A stretch of 64,000 bases of DNA from JBBRWO01 sp964388455 (GCA_964388455.1 CAYMAN010000003.1:45802-109801), one strand, 5' to 3'. Shown: positions 36,772 to 46,259, numbered from the stretch's first letter. Translations and numbers: made by a program. The notes: generated from the letters alone by a model not told the origin.

Positions 36772-37830
36772 GTGCGCCTATGTTGCACGCATAAGTCGTG
36801 GCTTCGCGCGATCGCTCTGGCGGTCGTGCTGGTCGTTACGCTCACAGTGGGCATGACGTTGGGGACGAGTGCAGATGCCGCTCCGGTTTCGACCGATGCG
36901 GCCGTGGCCAAGGCGAAGATCGACGCGATGAGCGGCAACCTCTCGACGACGATGAAGTCGTACACAGTCGCGGCCGACGACCTGGCCAGAACGCGCGACG
37001 CGATCACGGCGAACAAGGCGAGGGGCGAGAAGCTCGAGGCATCCATCGCTTCCGGGCGCACGCGGCTCGCTTCGCAGGCGCGATTCCTGTATCTCACAGG
37101 TGGCGTGGGTTTCGCCGAGATACTGTTTGGCTCGAGCACACTTGAGGACTTCATCAACCGGTCGCTGGCGCTCAGGCGCGTGACGGCACGCGACAACAAA
37201 CTGGTCAAGCAACTCGCGGCCGAGCAGATGCAGCGGGATAGACTCAGGACCGAGCTCGTCGCACGTGAGCGAGGACAGGCGGCTCTCGTGGCCAGACTCT
37301 CAAAGGACCGAGCGGCTGCCCAGCAGGCGTTGGACGCGCAGCAGCGTTACGCCGATTCGCTCTCACCCGAGGTCGCTGCGACGCTCGACGGACAGCGCTC
37401 GGCCGGCAACTCAGGTCCGACGCCGGGTGCGAGTAAGCCGAAGGCGAGGTCTGGAAGTGTGGTCTCGGCGAAGGTCGAAGGGCGTAGCGGGTCCTATGCG
37501 GTGCTCGCGGGACAGTCCCGTCGATACGAGCCGACGGGAGTCAAGTTCACCGGAATCGCCACGTGGTACGGCAACGTTCGTCCCGACATGGGCACCGCTT
37601 CTGGTCGGCCGTTTGATGAGAATGAGCTCACTTGCGCGCACAAGACGCTGCCGTTCGGTACACGTGTCGCGGTAACGTTCAGAGGCAAGTCGGTCATCGT
37701 GACGGTCACCGACCGCGGACCGTACGGCAAAGGACGCGTCATCGACCTGAGCAAGCGTGCCGCGAGTCTGATCGGGCTCAAGAGCGCCGGAGTCGGCAGC
37801 GTGAAGTGCGAAGTGGTTCGGCCGCAGTAG
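36772..37830 (+). CDS. RlpA-like cell-wall protein with coiled-coil domain
   Basis: A 352-aa secreted or anchored protein. A signal/anchor helix (about residues 10-36) is followed by a long coiled coil (about 40-205) resembling PcsB/CwlO-type regions, an SGS-rich linker, and a C-terminal RlpA double-psi beta-barrel from about residue 265 (GIATWYG, TASGRPFDENELTCAH, DRGPYGKGRVIDLS). The conserved aspartate of RlpA-type lytic transglycosylases is present in TDRGPY. Likely a peptidoglycan-remodelling enzyme held in a complex by its coiled coil. The start is GTG behind GGAGG. Confidence 0.85.
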   Translation: MRLCCTHKSWLRAIALAVVLVVTLTVGMTLGTSADAAPVSTDAAVAKAKIDAMSGNLSTTMKSYTVAADDLARTRDAITANKARGEKLEASIASGRTRLASQARFLYLTGGVGFAEILFGSSTLEDFINRSLALRRVTARDNKLVKQLAAEQMQRDRLRTELVARERGQAALVARLSKDRAAAQQALDAQQRYADSLSPEVAATLDGQRSAGNSGPTPGASKPKARSGSVVSAKVEGRSGSYAVLAGQSRRYEPTGVKFTGIATWYGNVRPDMGTASGRPFDENELTCAHKTLPFGTRVAVTFRGKSVIVTVTDRGPYGKGRVIDLSKRAASLIGLKSAGVGSVKCEVVRPQ

Positions 37831-37929
37831 CCGCAGGCCATCGGAAGTGTAGGTGTACGACGTCGGGGTGGGTACAGCCTGTGTCATGATGTGCGCAGGG
37901 GATTCATCAACTATTCAAGGTGGTCACAC

Positions 37930-38706
37930 ATGGCAGACGAAGCACATTCGCTAGCCGTATTCATAGACTTCGAGAACATCGCGTTGGGCCTGCGCCCTCG
38001 CGGTGGCGGACGTCGCGCCAAGAAGACCGAGGTCGTCGACATGAAGCTCGTACTTGAGCGCCTTGTTGAGAAGGGCAAGGTCGTCTCCAAGCGTGCGTAT
38101 GCCGACTGGGCCCGCTTCGACGAGTACGTCACGCCGCTCCACAACCTCGGTATAGAACTGACCGAGATCCCCGAGCGCGGTGTCACCGGCAAGAACTCGG
38201 CGGACATCCGTCTCGTTGTCGATGCGATGGAGCTCAGCTACGCCAAGGATCACATCGACAGCTTCGTGATCGTGTCAGGAGACAGCGACTTCACGCCGCT
38301 CGTGCTGCGGCTCAAGGAGAACGGTAAGACCGTCATAGGTGTCGGCATGAAGGATTCGACCAGCGACCTGCTCGCTGCCAACTGTGACGAGTTCATCTAC
38401 TACGAAGATATCGGCACCAAGACCGGCGGTATCCCGACGCTCGGCGAGACTGTTTCGCGCAAGAAGCGTCCGGCGTTCCAGCTGCTCTTCGACACCATCG
38501 ACGCGCTTCAGCGCGAGAACGTGGGCAGCATGCACTCTTCGCTGCTCAAGGACACGATGAAGCGCAAGCAGCCGCAGTTCTCGGAAACGAGTTACGGGTA
38601 TCGCTCGTTCACGCAACTGCTGGAGGACGCTCAGAACCTCGGCTTCATCACACTGAAGAAAGACCCGCGTTCAGGCACGTACGTGGTGGAGGGCTTCACC
38701 GGCTAG
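37930..38706 (+). CDS. NYN-domain ribonuclease (LabA-like) with C-terminal LOTUS-like domain
   Basis: A 258-aa protein. The N-terminal NYN/PIN-like domain (about residues 8-160) keeps the acidic residues in FIDFENIALG, KNSADIRLVVDAM and VSGDSDFTPLV, consistent with metal-dependent RNA cleavage. Residues ~180-258 resemble OST-HTH/LOTUS RNA-binding modules (QLLFDTIDALQ...SFTQLLEDAQNLGFI). The start follows AAGGTGG. Likely RNA decay or processing; the target is unknown. Confidence 0.85.
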   Translation: MADEAHSLAVFIDFENIALGLRPRGGGRRAKKTEVVDMKLVLERLVEKGKVVSKRAYADWARFDEYVTPLHNLGIELTEIPERGVTGKNSADIRLVVDAMELSYAKDHIDSFVIVSGDSDFTPLVLRLKENGKTVIGVGMKDSTSDLLAANCDEFIYYEDIGTKTGGIPTLGETVSRKKRPAFQLLFDTIDALQRENVGSMHSSLLKDTMKRKQPQFSETSYGYRSFTQLLEDAQNLGFITLKKDPRSGTYVVEGFTG

Positions 38707-38806
38707 AGCGACAGAGGACGCCTTCCGATGCTAGACTAGACGCGGATTCCGAGAGGAACCACGCCTAATCGCAGCCATTCATCGAACCCAAGGCGGAGAC
38801 ATCCAC

Positions 38807-40339
38807 ATGCCGTTCGCTCGTCACATCAGCCGCATTCTGCTCGGGGCACTGCTGGCGCTCGCGCTGATTCCCGCAATCGCCGGAGCCATTCCTCGCGACG
38901 TCGTGCTCGCCCGTGGCAACGTCTGGGTCCTAAAGAACACACCGTACAGCCAGGCTCGCTACGCGTACGAGAACGGCAGTCTGGTCGCGACCAGCGCAGT
39001 CAATCCCTCATCCCTGGGCTTTCGCACTGACTGCTCGGGATTCGTCTCGATGTGCTGGAACCTACGCCGTGCGGATGGTTCGCCGCTCAACCTCGACACG
39101 GCGGGGCTCGACTCCTCGACGTATGCGACTGCCATCACCAAGTCGCAGCTGCAACCGGGCGACCTCATGCTGCGCGCCAAAGACAAGGCTCCCAACGGCA
39201 GCGGTCACGCGGTGCTCTTCGTGCGCTGGGATGACGTCGCTCAGACCAAGTACTGGGCGTATGAGGAGCAGGGCACCAAGACTGGCACCGTGGCCAACCT
39301 GCGCACCTACGCTTCCGATACCAAGGGATACTTCCTGCCATATCGTTACAAGGGCATGGATCCGGACTACGGCGATGTTCAGACGAATGTCTCGGGTGCC
39401 AACCGCTACGAGACCGCCGTCGCCGCAGTGGGGCTCTCATTTCCGACGACCACGACCGTCTCGGTACCCGTGGTCGTTCTCGCGAGCGGTGTGAGCTGGC
39501 CGGATGCGCTTGGTGGCGCAGCACTGGCCGGCGCGTTCAAGGGCCCGCTGCTGCTGACCGATCCGACATCGCTTCCCTCGGCTACTCGCGCCTCCATCGT
39601 CAGGCTCAAGCCACAGAGGGTGTTCCTGCTTGGCGGCGAGGCAGCCGTCAGCAGCGCCGTCGAAAGCGCCATCGCGTCGATGGGCGTTTCGGTGACGCGC
39701 GTCAACGGCAGCAATCGCTACATGGTATCCAGCGCGATCGCCCGTGCAGCCGTTGCGCAGGCGCGTCTCGACAAACATGTGGTCGACACTGCGTACCTCT
39801 CCACCGGGCAGAACTTCCCCGACGCGCTCGCCGCGTCTCCTGTCTCTGCCAAGACACGACGCCCGATCCTCCTGACCGAGAAGGACTCGCTTACGCAGTC
39901 CACGCGCTCGGTGCTACGCGATCTGGGCATCAAGAAGGTCGTCATCCTGGGTGGAACCGCGTCTGTGAGTGCGACGGTCGAGGCGCAGCTCAAGGCCGCC
40001 GGCATCTCGGTGAGCCGCATCGAGGGCGCCACCCGCTACAACACCGCGATCAACGTCGCGCACCACGGCGTCGCGCTCGGCGTCGGGATGTCGTGGAAGT
40101 CGTTGGGGTTGGCGTCTGGCGAGTCGTTCGCCGACGCGCTCCCGGGCGGCGTCGCGCAGGGACAGTCCGGCACCGGCTCGGTCGTGTTGCTGACCGCGGG
40201 CAGTGCGCTCAACCGTGATGTCGCGCGCGAACTCGACGAACACAGGGATGCGATCGGTCTGCTGCGGGTCTTTGGCGGCTCCAGCGTTATCGGCGCGTCA
40301 ACGCGAGCCGCTGCCGCAGCTGTGTTGCGTGCGCCATGA
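38807..40339 (+). CDS. Secreted NlpC/P60-like protein with three CWB2 cell-wall-binding repeats
   Basis: A 510-aa exported protein. The signal peptide (residues 1-26) is followed by a domain with the NlpC-type catalytic cysteine in TDCSGFVSMCWN (about residue 76) and a histidine in GSGHAVLFVRW. Three tandem cell-wall-binding repeat 2 units begin at GANRYETAV, GSNRYMVSS and GATRYNTAI (from about residue 195). CWB2 triplets bind anionic cell-wall polymers in Gram-positive bacteria. Likely a surface-anchored peptidoglycan amidase/endopeptidase. Its stop overlaps the rlmKL start. Confidence 0.88.
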   Translation: MPFARHISRILLGALLALALIPAIAGAIPRDVVLARGNVWVLKNTPYSQARYAYENGSLVATSAVNPSSLGFRTDCSGFVSMCWNLRRADGSPLNLDTAGLDSSTYATAITKSQLQPGDLMLRAKDKAPNGSGHAVLFVRWDDVAQTKYWAYEEQGTKTGTVANLRTYASDTKGYFLPYRYKGMDPDYGDVQTNVSGANRYETAVAAVGLSFPTTTTVSVPVVVLASGVSWPDALGGAALAGAFKGPLLLTDPTSLPSATRASIVRLKPQRVFLLGGEAAVSSAVESAIASMGVSVTRVNGSNRYMVSSAIARAAVAQARLDKHVVDTAYLSTGQNFPDALAASPVSAKTRRPILLTEKDSLTQSTRSVLRDLGIKKVVILGGTASVSATVEAQLKAAGISVSRIEGATRYNTAINVAHHGVALGVGMSWKSLGLASGESFADALPGGVAQGQSGTGSVVLLTAGSALNRDVARELDEHRDAIGLLRVFGGSSVIGASTRAAAAAVLRAP

Positions 40340-42726
40340 GACACGGATTCGAGTACTTCGCTCCATGTCCCCGCGGCACGGAATCGCTTCTCGCCGATGA
40401 GCTCCGTGCTCTCAAGTGTCGCTCGGTGCGCCCGCTGACGGCCGGTGTCTCGTTTGGCGGCCCGCTCAGCACCGGTTACCGCGCGTTGCTCTGGTCCAGG
40501 CTCGCGTCGCGCATCCTGCTGACCCTCACACGCGTTCCCGCCGAGACCGCCGACGAACTCTATGAGGCCGTCCGAGCGATGCCGTGGGAAGATCACGTCC
40601 GCCCCGACGGCACCATCTCCGTCGACGCGACCGGCGTCAACGACGGGTTGCGCAACACGCAGTTCACCGGCGTGCGCGTCAAAGACGCCGTGGCCGACCG
40701 CTTCATCGCGAGTCACGGTATCCGCCCGAGCGTGGACACCGCCGATCCCGACGTGCGCATCAACGTCGTCATCCGCCAGAACAAGGCGACCATCTCCATC
40801 GACCTCTCGGGCGAGACGCTGCACCGCCGCGGATACCGCGAGCCCGGCGTCCAGACAGAGGCGCCCATGAAGGAGACGCTGGCCGCCGCGATGCTCGCCG
40901 CAGCCGGCTGGACCGACATCTTCAGCGCAGGGGGAGCGTTCATCGACCCGCTGTGCGGCTCCGGCACGCTCGCGATCGAGGCCGCGCTCATGGCCGGCGA
41001 CATTGCTCCCGGTCTGACCCGCCGCCGATGGGGCTTCACCCGCTGGCTGGGTAACGATGCCGAGCTGTGGGCCGACCTCGTCGACGAAGCCGCCGACCGC
41101 CGAGAAGCCGGACTCGCCAAGCTGGTCCCGATTATCGGCTCCGACGCTGATGCGCGCGCCGTCGACATCGCCCGCTCCTGCGTCCGCCGAGCAGGCCTCG
41201 AAGGCCACGTGCAGCTCGACGTGCGGGAGCTGGTGGACGCGGTGGCGCCGGAGGGTGTATCCGACCCCGGCCTCTTCGCGATCAACCCGCCGTACGGCGA
41301 GCGCCTCCAGGCGCGCGCCGGCATCGGCGTCCTCTACGCCCAGCTCGCCGACAAGCTCCGCGCCGAGTTCGACGGCTGGACGCTCGCCGTCATCACACCC
41401 GACGAGTCGATCGCCGACGCGCTTGGCTGGGAACCAGTCTCGACGACCGAGGCCTATAACGGCCGGATCCTCTCACCGATTCGCATCTTCCACGTCGCCG
41501 AGGAACGCGTTGCACCCGCAGCGCCCGCGACCATCGGCGGAGTGCCGGGCGGGATCCCGTACGGCGTCGCGACCGTGGTGCCGAACATGCATGACGCCGC
41601 GAGTGTGTCCGGTGCGTCGCAGCCTGGATCTGCTGACGGCGCGTCCGCAAGCGGCAGCCCCGCGCCCGCTGGTAGTGCGCCTGCGGGTGTCGCACCAGCC
41701 GCCCCCGCCGCCTACACCCCGCCGCCGCTCGTCCTCGAGCCCGCCGCCGAGGTGTTCGCCAACCGCCTGCGCAAGATGGCCAAGCATACCGAGAAGTGGG
41801 CGCGCAAAGCCGGCGTCAGCTGCTACCGCGTCTACGATGCCGATCTGCCGGACTACGCCGTCGCGATCGACGTCTACAACGGCGCCGGCCCCAATGAGGG
41901 CGACCGCTGGGTGCACGTCTCGGAGTACGCCGCGCCCGCCACCATCGATCCCGACCGCGCCGAGCGCCGCCTCGACGACGTCCTCGCCGTCGTGCCGGGC
42001 ATCCTCGATGTTGAGCCGCGCGACATCTTCCTCAAGACCCGCCAGCGTCAGCGCGGAACCACGCAGTACACGCGCGTCTCACGGCATAACGTCGTGGGCG
42101 TCGTCGCAGAGGCTGGTCTGCTCTTCGAGGTCAACTTCAGCGACTACCTCGACACCGGCCTCTTCCTCGACCACCGCATGACACGCGGATGGATCGGCGA
42201 ACTCGCCAAGGACACGCGCTTCCTGAACCTGTTTGCGTACACGGGCACGGCGAGCGTGCACGCCGCAGCCGGTGGAGCGCGCGAGACGACGACCGTCGAC
42301 CTCTCGGCCACCTACCTGGCGTGGGCCGAGCGCAACATGACTCGCAACGGCTTCGGCGGTGCGGCCCATCGGCGGCTGCAGTTCGACGTCCTCCAGTGGA
42401 TCGAGGCGGCCGGTGGCAATCCCAACGACCGCTACGACCTCATCTTCTGCGACCCGCCCACGTTCTCGAACTCCAAGCGCATGAACGACACCTGGGACGT
42501 TCAGCGCGACCACGTCCCGCTCATCATGCGCACGGCGCAGCTGCTGACACCCGGTGGGACGCTGGTCTTCTCGTGCAACCGCCGCAAGTTCCAGCTCGAT
42601 ACCGAGGCGCTCTCCGAGGCCAAGCTCGTCTGCCGAGACGTGACCGCCCGCACCATCCCGCGCGATTTCGAGAGCCGTCCGGGGGTGCACGTCTGCTGGA
42701 CGATCCGCCGCGCCGAGGACGTGTGA
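40336..42726 (+). CDS. rlmL: Bifunctional 23S rRNA methyltransferase RlmKL
   Basis: A 796-aa fusion with a THUMP domain and RlmL-type N2-guanine methyltransferase in the first ~400 residues (DPLCGSGTLAIEAA, NPPYGER), and an RlmK-type N7-guanine methyltransferase in the last ~330 (LNLFAYTGTASVHAA, CDPPTFSNSKRM). A Ser/Ala/Pro/Gly-rich linker of ~45 residues joins them, longer than in E. coli. By homology it modifies G2445 and G2069. It overlaps both the CWB2 gene and the following metalloprotease gene by a few bases. Confidence 0.95.
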   Translation: MRHGFEYFAPCPRGTESLLADELRALKCRSVRPLTAGVSFGGPLSTGYRALLWSRLASRILLTLTRVPAETADELYEAVRAMPWEDHVRPDGTISVDATGVNDGLRNTQFTGVRVKDAVADRFIASHGIRPSVDTADPDVRINVVIRQNKATISIDLSGETLHRRGYREPGVQTEAPMKETLAAAMLAAAGWTDIFSAGGAFIDPLCGSGTLAIEAALMAGDIAPGLTRRRWGFTRWLGNDAELWADLVDEAADRREAGLAKLVPIIGSDADARAVDIARSCVRRAGLEGHVQLDVRELVDAVAPEGVSDPGLFAINPPYGERLQARAGIGVLYAQLADKLRAEFDGWTLAVITPDESIADALGWEPVSTTEAYNGRILSPIRIFHVAEERVAPAAPATIGGVPGGIPYGVATVVPNMHDAASVSGASQPGSADGASASGSPAPAGSAPAGVAPAAPAAYTPPPLVLEPAAEVFANRLRKMAKHTEKWARKAGVSCYRVYDADLPDYAVAIDVYNGAGPNEGDRWVHVSEYAAPATIDPDRAERRLDDVLAVVPGILDVEPRDIFLKTRQRQRGTTQYTRVSRHNVVGVVAEAGLLFEVNFSDYLDTGLFLDHRMTRGWIGELAKDTRFLNLFAYTGTASVHAAAGGARETTTVDLSATYLAWAERNMTRNGFGGAAHRRLQFDVLQWIEAAGGNPNDRYDLIFCDPPTFSNSKRMNDTWDVQRDHVPLIMRTAQLLTPGGTLVFSCNRRKFQLDTEALSEAKLVCRDVTARTIPRDFESRPGVHVCWTIRRAEDV

Positions 42727-43499
42727 TGGCCTCGACAGCCGACGGTACCAGGTCCGCAGATGCTTCCCAGCCCGCGCCGCTCTCTCCACTTCCGCCCCTT
42801 CCGCCGTACACGGTCCGCGTATCCAAGCGCGCCCGGCGAGTGCGTCTGCTCGTGAACGCCCGAGACGGCCTCGTCGTCACCGTTCCGACCCGCTGGCGCG
42901 GCAACGCCGAGGAGGTCGTGCGCTCCAAGCGCGAATGGGCCGAGGCCGCACTCGCCAGCGTCGCCGACCGCCGCGCGCTCTACCTCGGCGGGGCTGAAGC
43001 GCTGCTGCCGGATGTCATCGAGCTGCGAGCGGTAGGGGAGACGTGGCCGGTGCACTACGTCGTCACGAACGCGGCCGGCGTGCGCGCAGTGGCGAAGGGC
43101 GGCGTCCTCGAGGTGCGAGGTAACATCGACGACGCGGACGCGTGCCTGGCCGCACTCGTGCGCTGGCTCGATCGCGCCTCACGCGAGCTGCTGATCCCGA
43201 TGCTCGCCACCGTTGCTGCTGATGCCGGCGTCGCGTACGCGAGTGCCCGTGTGCGCCACCAGCGGTCGCGCTGGGGCTCGTGCTCGTCGCGAGCGACTAT
43301 CTCGCTCAACCGCAGCCTCGTGTTCGTGCCGGAGCATCTCGTGGTCGCGCTTATGCTGCACGAGCTGGCTCACACGCGGGTGTTGAACCACTCGGCGCGC
43401 TTCTGGGCGGAGCTTGCGACGCTCGATCCTCAGCACGAGGCGAACAGGGCGCAGCTCCGTGATGCAGCCGCGCGGGTGCCGGCGTGGGCGGACGTGTAG
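42726..43499 (+). CDS. YgjP-like zinc metalloprotease (DUF45)
   Basis: A 257-aa protein with the zinc motif MLHELAHTRVLNHSARFW near residue 212 and the upstream RHQRSRWGSCSSRATISLNRSLVF signature of YgjP/WLM-type gluzincins. The N-terminal ~30 residues are Ser/Pro-rich. It starts one base inside the rlmKL stop. The physiological substrate is unknown in the family. Confidence 0.88.
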   Translation: MASTADGTRSADASQPAPLSPLPPLPPYTVRVSKRARRVRLLVNARDGLVVTVPTRWRGNAEEVVRSKREWAEAALASVADRRALYLGGAEALLPDVIELRAVGETWPVHYVVTNAAGVRAVAKGGVLEVRGNIDDADACLAALVRWLDRASRELLIPMLATVAADAGVAYASARVRHQRSRWGSCSSRATISLNRSLVFVPEHLVVALMLHELAHTRVLNHSARFWAELATLDPQHEANRAQLRDAAARVPAWADV

Positions 43500-43542
43500 C
43501 ACCGTCTCGGTATTGAGCATCGGCCCGCTGCGATCTGAGCCC

Positions 43543-43571
43543 CTGACACGTCGCCGCTCCTGAAGTACAAT
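43543..43571 (+). promoter_or_regulatory. Sigma70-type promoter for the citrate-branch operon
   Basis: CTGACA (43543-43548) and TACAAT (43566-43571) with exactly 17 nt between them match sigma70-type consensus well. The start of transcription would be near 43578, giving a ~105-nt leader before the TTG start. Confidence 0.65.
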
Positions 43572-43592
43572 AGCCGTTCATGCTGAGGGCGA

Positions 43593-43635
43593 GGTATCTC
43601 CGGATACCCACTTTGGCGACGTCTCTCCCGGTCGC
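43593..43635 (+). promoter_or_regulatory. Two-hairpin leader upstream of the Re-citrate-synthase-like gene
   Basis: GGTATC (43593-43598) pairs with GATACC (43603-43608) around a TCCG tetraloop, and GCGAC (43616-43620) pairs with GTCGC (43631-43635). Both lie in the 5' leader between the promoter and AAAGGAGG. No known riboswitch class was recognised. They may only stabilise the mRNA. Confidence 0.35.
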
Positions 43636-43682
43636 GCACGCGTGGCCGACGACTCCGATGGCACCAAAGGAGGTTCGCGCAG

Positions 43683-44876
43683 TTGGCCCCTACTCAGATC
43701 TGGGAACTCCCCGTCGAAAGCTATCTCGGCCAGCGCCAGGTCAAGCTCGATGACACCACGCTGCGCGACGGAGAGCAGACCGCCGGGGTGGTCTTCACCA
43801 ACGCCGAGAAGGTCGCCATCGCGCGCATGCTCGACGAGGTCGGGGTCGATCAGATCGAAGCCGGCATCCCCGTCATGGGCGGCGATGAGCGCGACGTCAT
43901 CGAGGAGATCGCACACCTGGGACTCCGCGCGTCCATCCTCGGCTGGAATCGGGCCAATCTCACGGACCTCAAGGCATCGGTCGACTGTGGAGTCGATTCA
44001 GTCGCCATCTCTCTCGCCACGAGCGACATCCACATCCAGACCAAGCTGCAGAAGGACCGCACCTGGGTCCTGAACTCCATCCGTGAGGCCACCGCGTACG
44101 CCAAGAGCGAGGGCCTGTACGTCTCGGCCAACGCCGAGGATGCGTCGCGAACGGAGTTCGGCTTCCTGCTGGAGTACGCCGCTGCCGCCAAGGCCGAGGG
44201 CGCCGACCGCCTCCGCTTCTGCGACACCATCGGCGTCATGGAGCCGCTGCGCACCTACAAGGTCATCAAGGAGCTCATCGAGCAGACCGGCCTCGAGGTC
44301 GAGATGCACACTCACAACGACTTCGGCATGGCCATCGCCAATGCGATCGCTGGCATCCACGCGGGCGCGACGTGGGTCAACGTCACAGTCGGCGGGCTAG
44401 GCGAGCGTGCCGGCAACGCGGCGCTCGAAGAGGTCGTCATGGCGCTCAAGTACCTCGAGGGCCTCGATCTTGACTACGACACCCAGCGCTTCCACGAGAT
44501 CGTCGACTACGTGATGACGGCGGCAGGGCGCACGGTTCCCGCCTGGAAGCCGGTCGTCGGCTCCAACGTGTTCGCGCACGAGAGCGGCATCCACGTCGAC
44601 GGCATCCTCAAGAACCCCAAGACCTACGAGGTCTTCGCCCCGGAAGAAGTCGGGTGCGAGCGCCAGATCATGGTTGGCAAGCACTCGGGCTCGCGCACCA
44701 TCGAGATGAAGTTCGCAGCGTACGGAGTTCCCATCGGCCGTGACGAGGCCACGGCGCTTATGCCTGCAGTTCGCTCCAAGGCAATCGAACTCAAGCGTCC
44801 GCTCTTCGACAAGGAGCTCGTCGAGCTCTACAACGAGTTCAAGTCCACCACCGCAACCACCGGGCTCGCCGGCTAG
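43683..44876 (+). CDS. Homocitrate synthase/Re-citrate synthase-like enzyme
   Basis: A 397-aa DRE-TIM metallolyase that condenses acetyl-CoA with a 2-oxoacid. [14 protein letters not shown] holds the catalytic and metal residues, EAGIPVMGG is NifV-like rather than LeuA-like, HTHNDFGMA gives the two metal histidines, and GKHSGSRTI ends the core. It lacks the LeuA allosteric domain. Genes for a two-subunit aconitase-like enzyme and an isocitrate dehydrogenase follow, so the most coherent reading is a Re-type citrate synthase using oxaloacetate; homocitrate synthase is the main alternative. Known Re-citrate synthases belong to this family and are usually misannotated. The start is TTG with AAAGGAGG 9 nt upstream. 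Confidence 0.8.
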   Translation: MAPTQIWELPVESYLGQRQVKLDDTTLRDGEQTAGVVFTNAEKVAIARMLDEVGVDQIEAGIPVMGGDERDVIEEIAHLGLRASILGWNRANLTDLKASVDCGVDSVAISLATSDIHIQTKLQKDRTWVLNSIREATAYAKSEGLYVSANAEDASRTEFGFLLEYAAAAKAEGADRLRFCDTIGVMEPLRTYKVIKELIEQTGLEVEMHTHNDFGMAIANAIAGIHAGATWVNVTVGGLGERAGNAALEEVVMALKYLEGLDLDYDTQRFHEIVDYVMTAAGRTVPAWKPVVGSNVFAHESGIHVDGILKNPKTYEVFAPEEVGCERQIMVGKHSGSRTIEMKFAAYGVPIGRDEATALMPAVRSKAIELKRPLFDKELVELYNEFKSTTATTGLAG

Positions 44877-44940
44877 GCGGCTCTCGCATATCGCGCCACC
44901 GCACGCCGCACATGCCAGTTCGCTCTGAAGCACGAGGAGG

Positions 44941-46212
44941 ATGATCACACTGTCCGGAAAGACGATCGCCGAGAAGATCTTCTCGGCCCACTCCGGTACT
45001 GACGCGCACGCCGGTGACATCGTTGTCGCCGACGTCGATTTCGTGATGGGGCAGGACGGCACCTCGCCGCTCGCCATCAAGGCCATCGAGCGCATGGGTG
45101 TCACCGAGGTCTTCGACCCCAAGAAGGTCGCGCTGGTCATGGACCACAGCTCGCCGTCACCGATCGAGGGCGTCAGCGCGCTGCACACCATGATGCGCGA
45201 GTTCGGCAAGCAGACCGGTTGCACCGTCTACGACGTGGGTGAGGGCGTATGCCATCAGCTCATCCCCGAGAAGGGCCACGTCGTCGCCGGCGACCTCATG
45301 GTCGGCTGCGATAGCCACACCTGCACCTACGGCGCGATCAACGTCTTCTCGACCGGCGTCGGCTCCACCGACGGTGCGGCCGCGATGGCGTCGGGCAAGC
45401 TGTGGTTCAAGGTGCCCGAGACCCTCAAGGTCACCTACGCTGGCTCCCTGCAGCCCGGTGTGTTCTCCAAGGACCTCATCCTCTACCTCGCCGGCCAGAT
45501 CGGCGCGGACGGCGCGACCTACGAGGCCATCGAGTTCGACGGCCCCGTCATCGACGACCTCTCGGTCGAGGCGCGCATGACCATCTCCAACATGGCAATC
45601 GAGGTCGGCGCCAAGGCCGGACTCATGAACGCCGACGAGAAGACGCTCGCCTGGTTCGAGGGTCGCGGCGAGAAGACGCCGGCCCCGCAGAACGCCGACG
45701 CAGACGCTGTCTACGCCCGCACGCTCGAGTTCGACGCCGCCAAGATCGGCCCGCAGATCGCCAAGCCCCACGCGGTCGACAACGTCTGCCCGATCGAAGA
45801 GGTCGAGGGCACCCCGATCGCCGAGGGAGTCCTCGGCACCTGCACCAACGGCCGCCTCGAGGACTTCGCGATCGCCGCGGGCATCCTTGCCGGCCGCAAG
45901 ATCCACCCCGACGTGCGTTTCATCGTCGCACCGGCTTCTCGGCAGATCCTGCTCGACGCGATCGAAGCCGGCTACATCCAGACGCTCGTCGAGGCCGGCG
46001 CTGCGCTGGTCACGCCGGGCTGCGGTCCGTGCGTCGGCACCCACAACGGCGTGCCGAGCAACGGCGAGAACGTCATCTCCACGGCCAACCGAAACTTCAA
46101 GGGCCGCATGGGCAACAGCAACTCGTTCATCTACCTCGGCAGTCCGGCCACCGTGGCCGCGTCCGTGATCGAGGGCAAGATCACCGACCCGCGCAAGTAC
46201 TTCGCCGGTTAG
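44941..46212 (+). CDS. Aconitase-family large subunit (LeuC/HacA type)
   Basis: A 423-aa [4Fe-4S] hydro-lyase large subunit. The cluster cysteines are in VGCDSHTCTYGA, LGTCTNGRLED and the GCGPCVGTHNG region. It pairs with the small swivel subunit encoded next. The family includes isopropylmalate isomerase, homoaconitase and two-subunit aconitases. An isocitrate dehydrogenase in the same operon argues for citrate as substrate, but leucine synthesis could share it. AGGAGG directly abuts the ATG at 44941, too close for normal initiation; CTG 44950, with 9-nt spacing, may be the real start. Confidence 0.85.
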   Translation: MITLSGKTIAEKIFSAHSGTDAHAGDIVVADVDFVMGQDGTSPLAIKAIERMGVTEVFDPKKVALVMDHSSPSPIEGVSALHTMMREFGKQTGCTVYDVGEGVCHQLIPEKGHVVAGDLMVGCDSHTCTYGAINVFSTGVGSTDGAAAMASGKLWFKVPETLKVTYAGSLQPGVFSKDLILYLAGQIGADGATYEAIEFDGPVIDDLSVEARMTISNMAIEVGAKAGLMNADEKTLAWFEGRGEKTPAPQNADADAVYARTLEFDAAKIGPQIAKPHAVDNVCPIEEVEGTPIAEGVLGTCTNGRLEDFAIAAGILAGRKIHPDVRFIVAPASRQILLDAIEAGYIQTLVEAGAALVTPGCGPCVGTHNGVPSNGENVISTANRNFKGRMGNSNSFIYLGSPATVAASVIEGKITDPRKYFAG

Positions 46213-46259
46213 GTAACTCGCACGACGCACCGGACGAACAAAGAGCAGAGGAGCCACGA

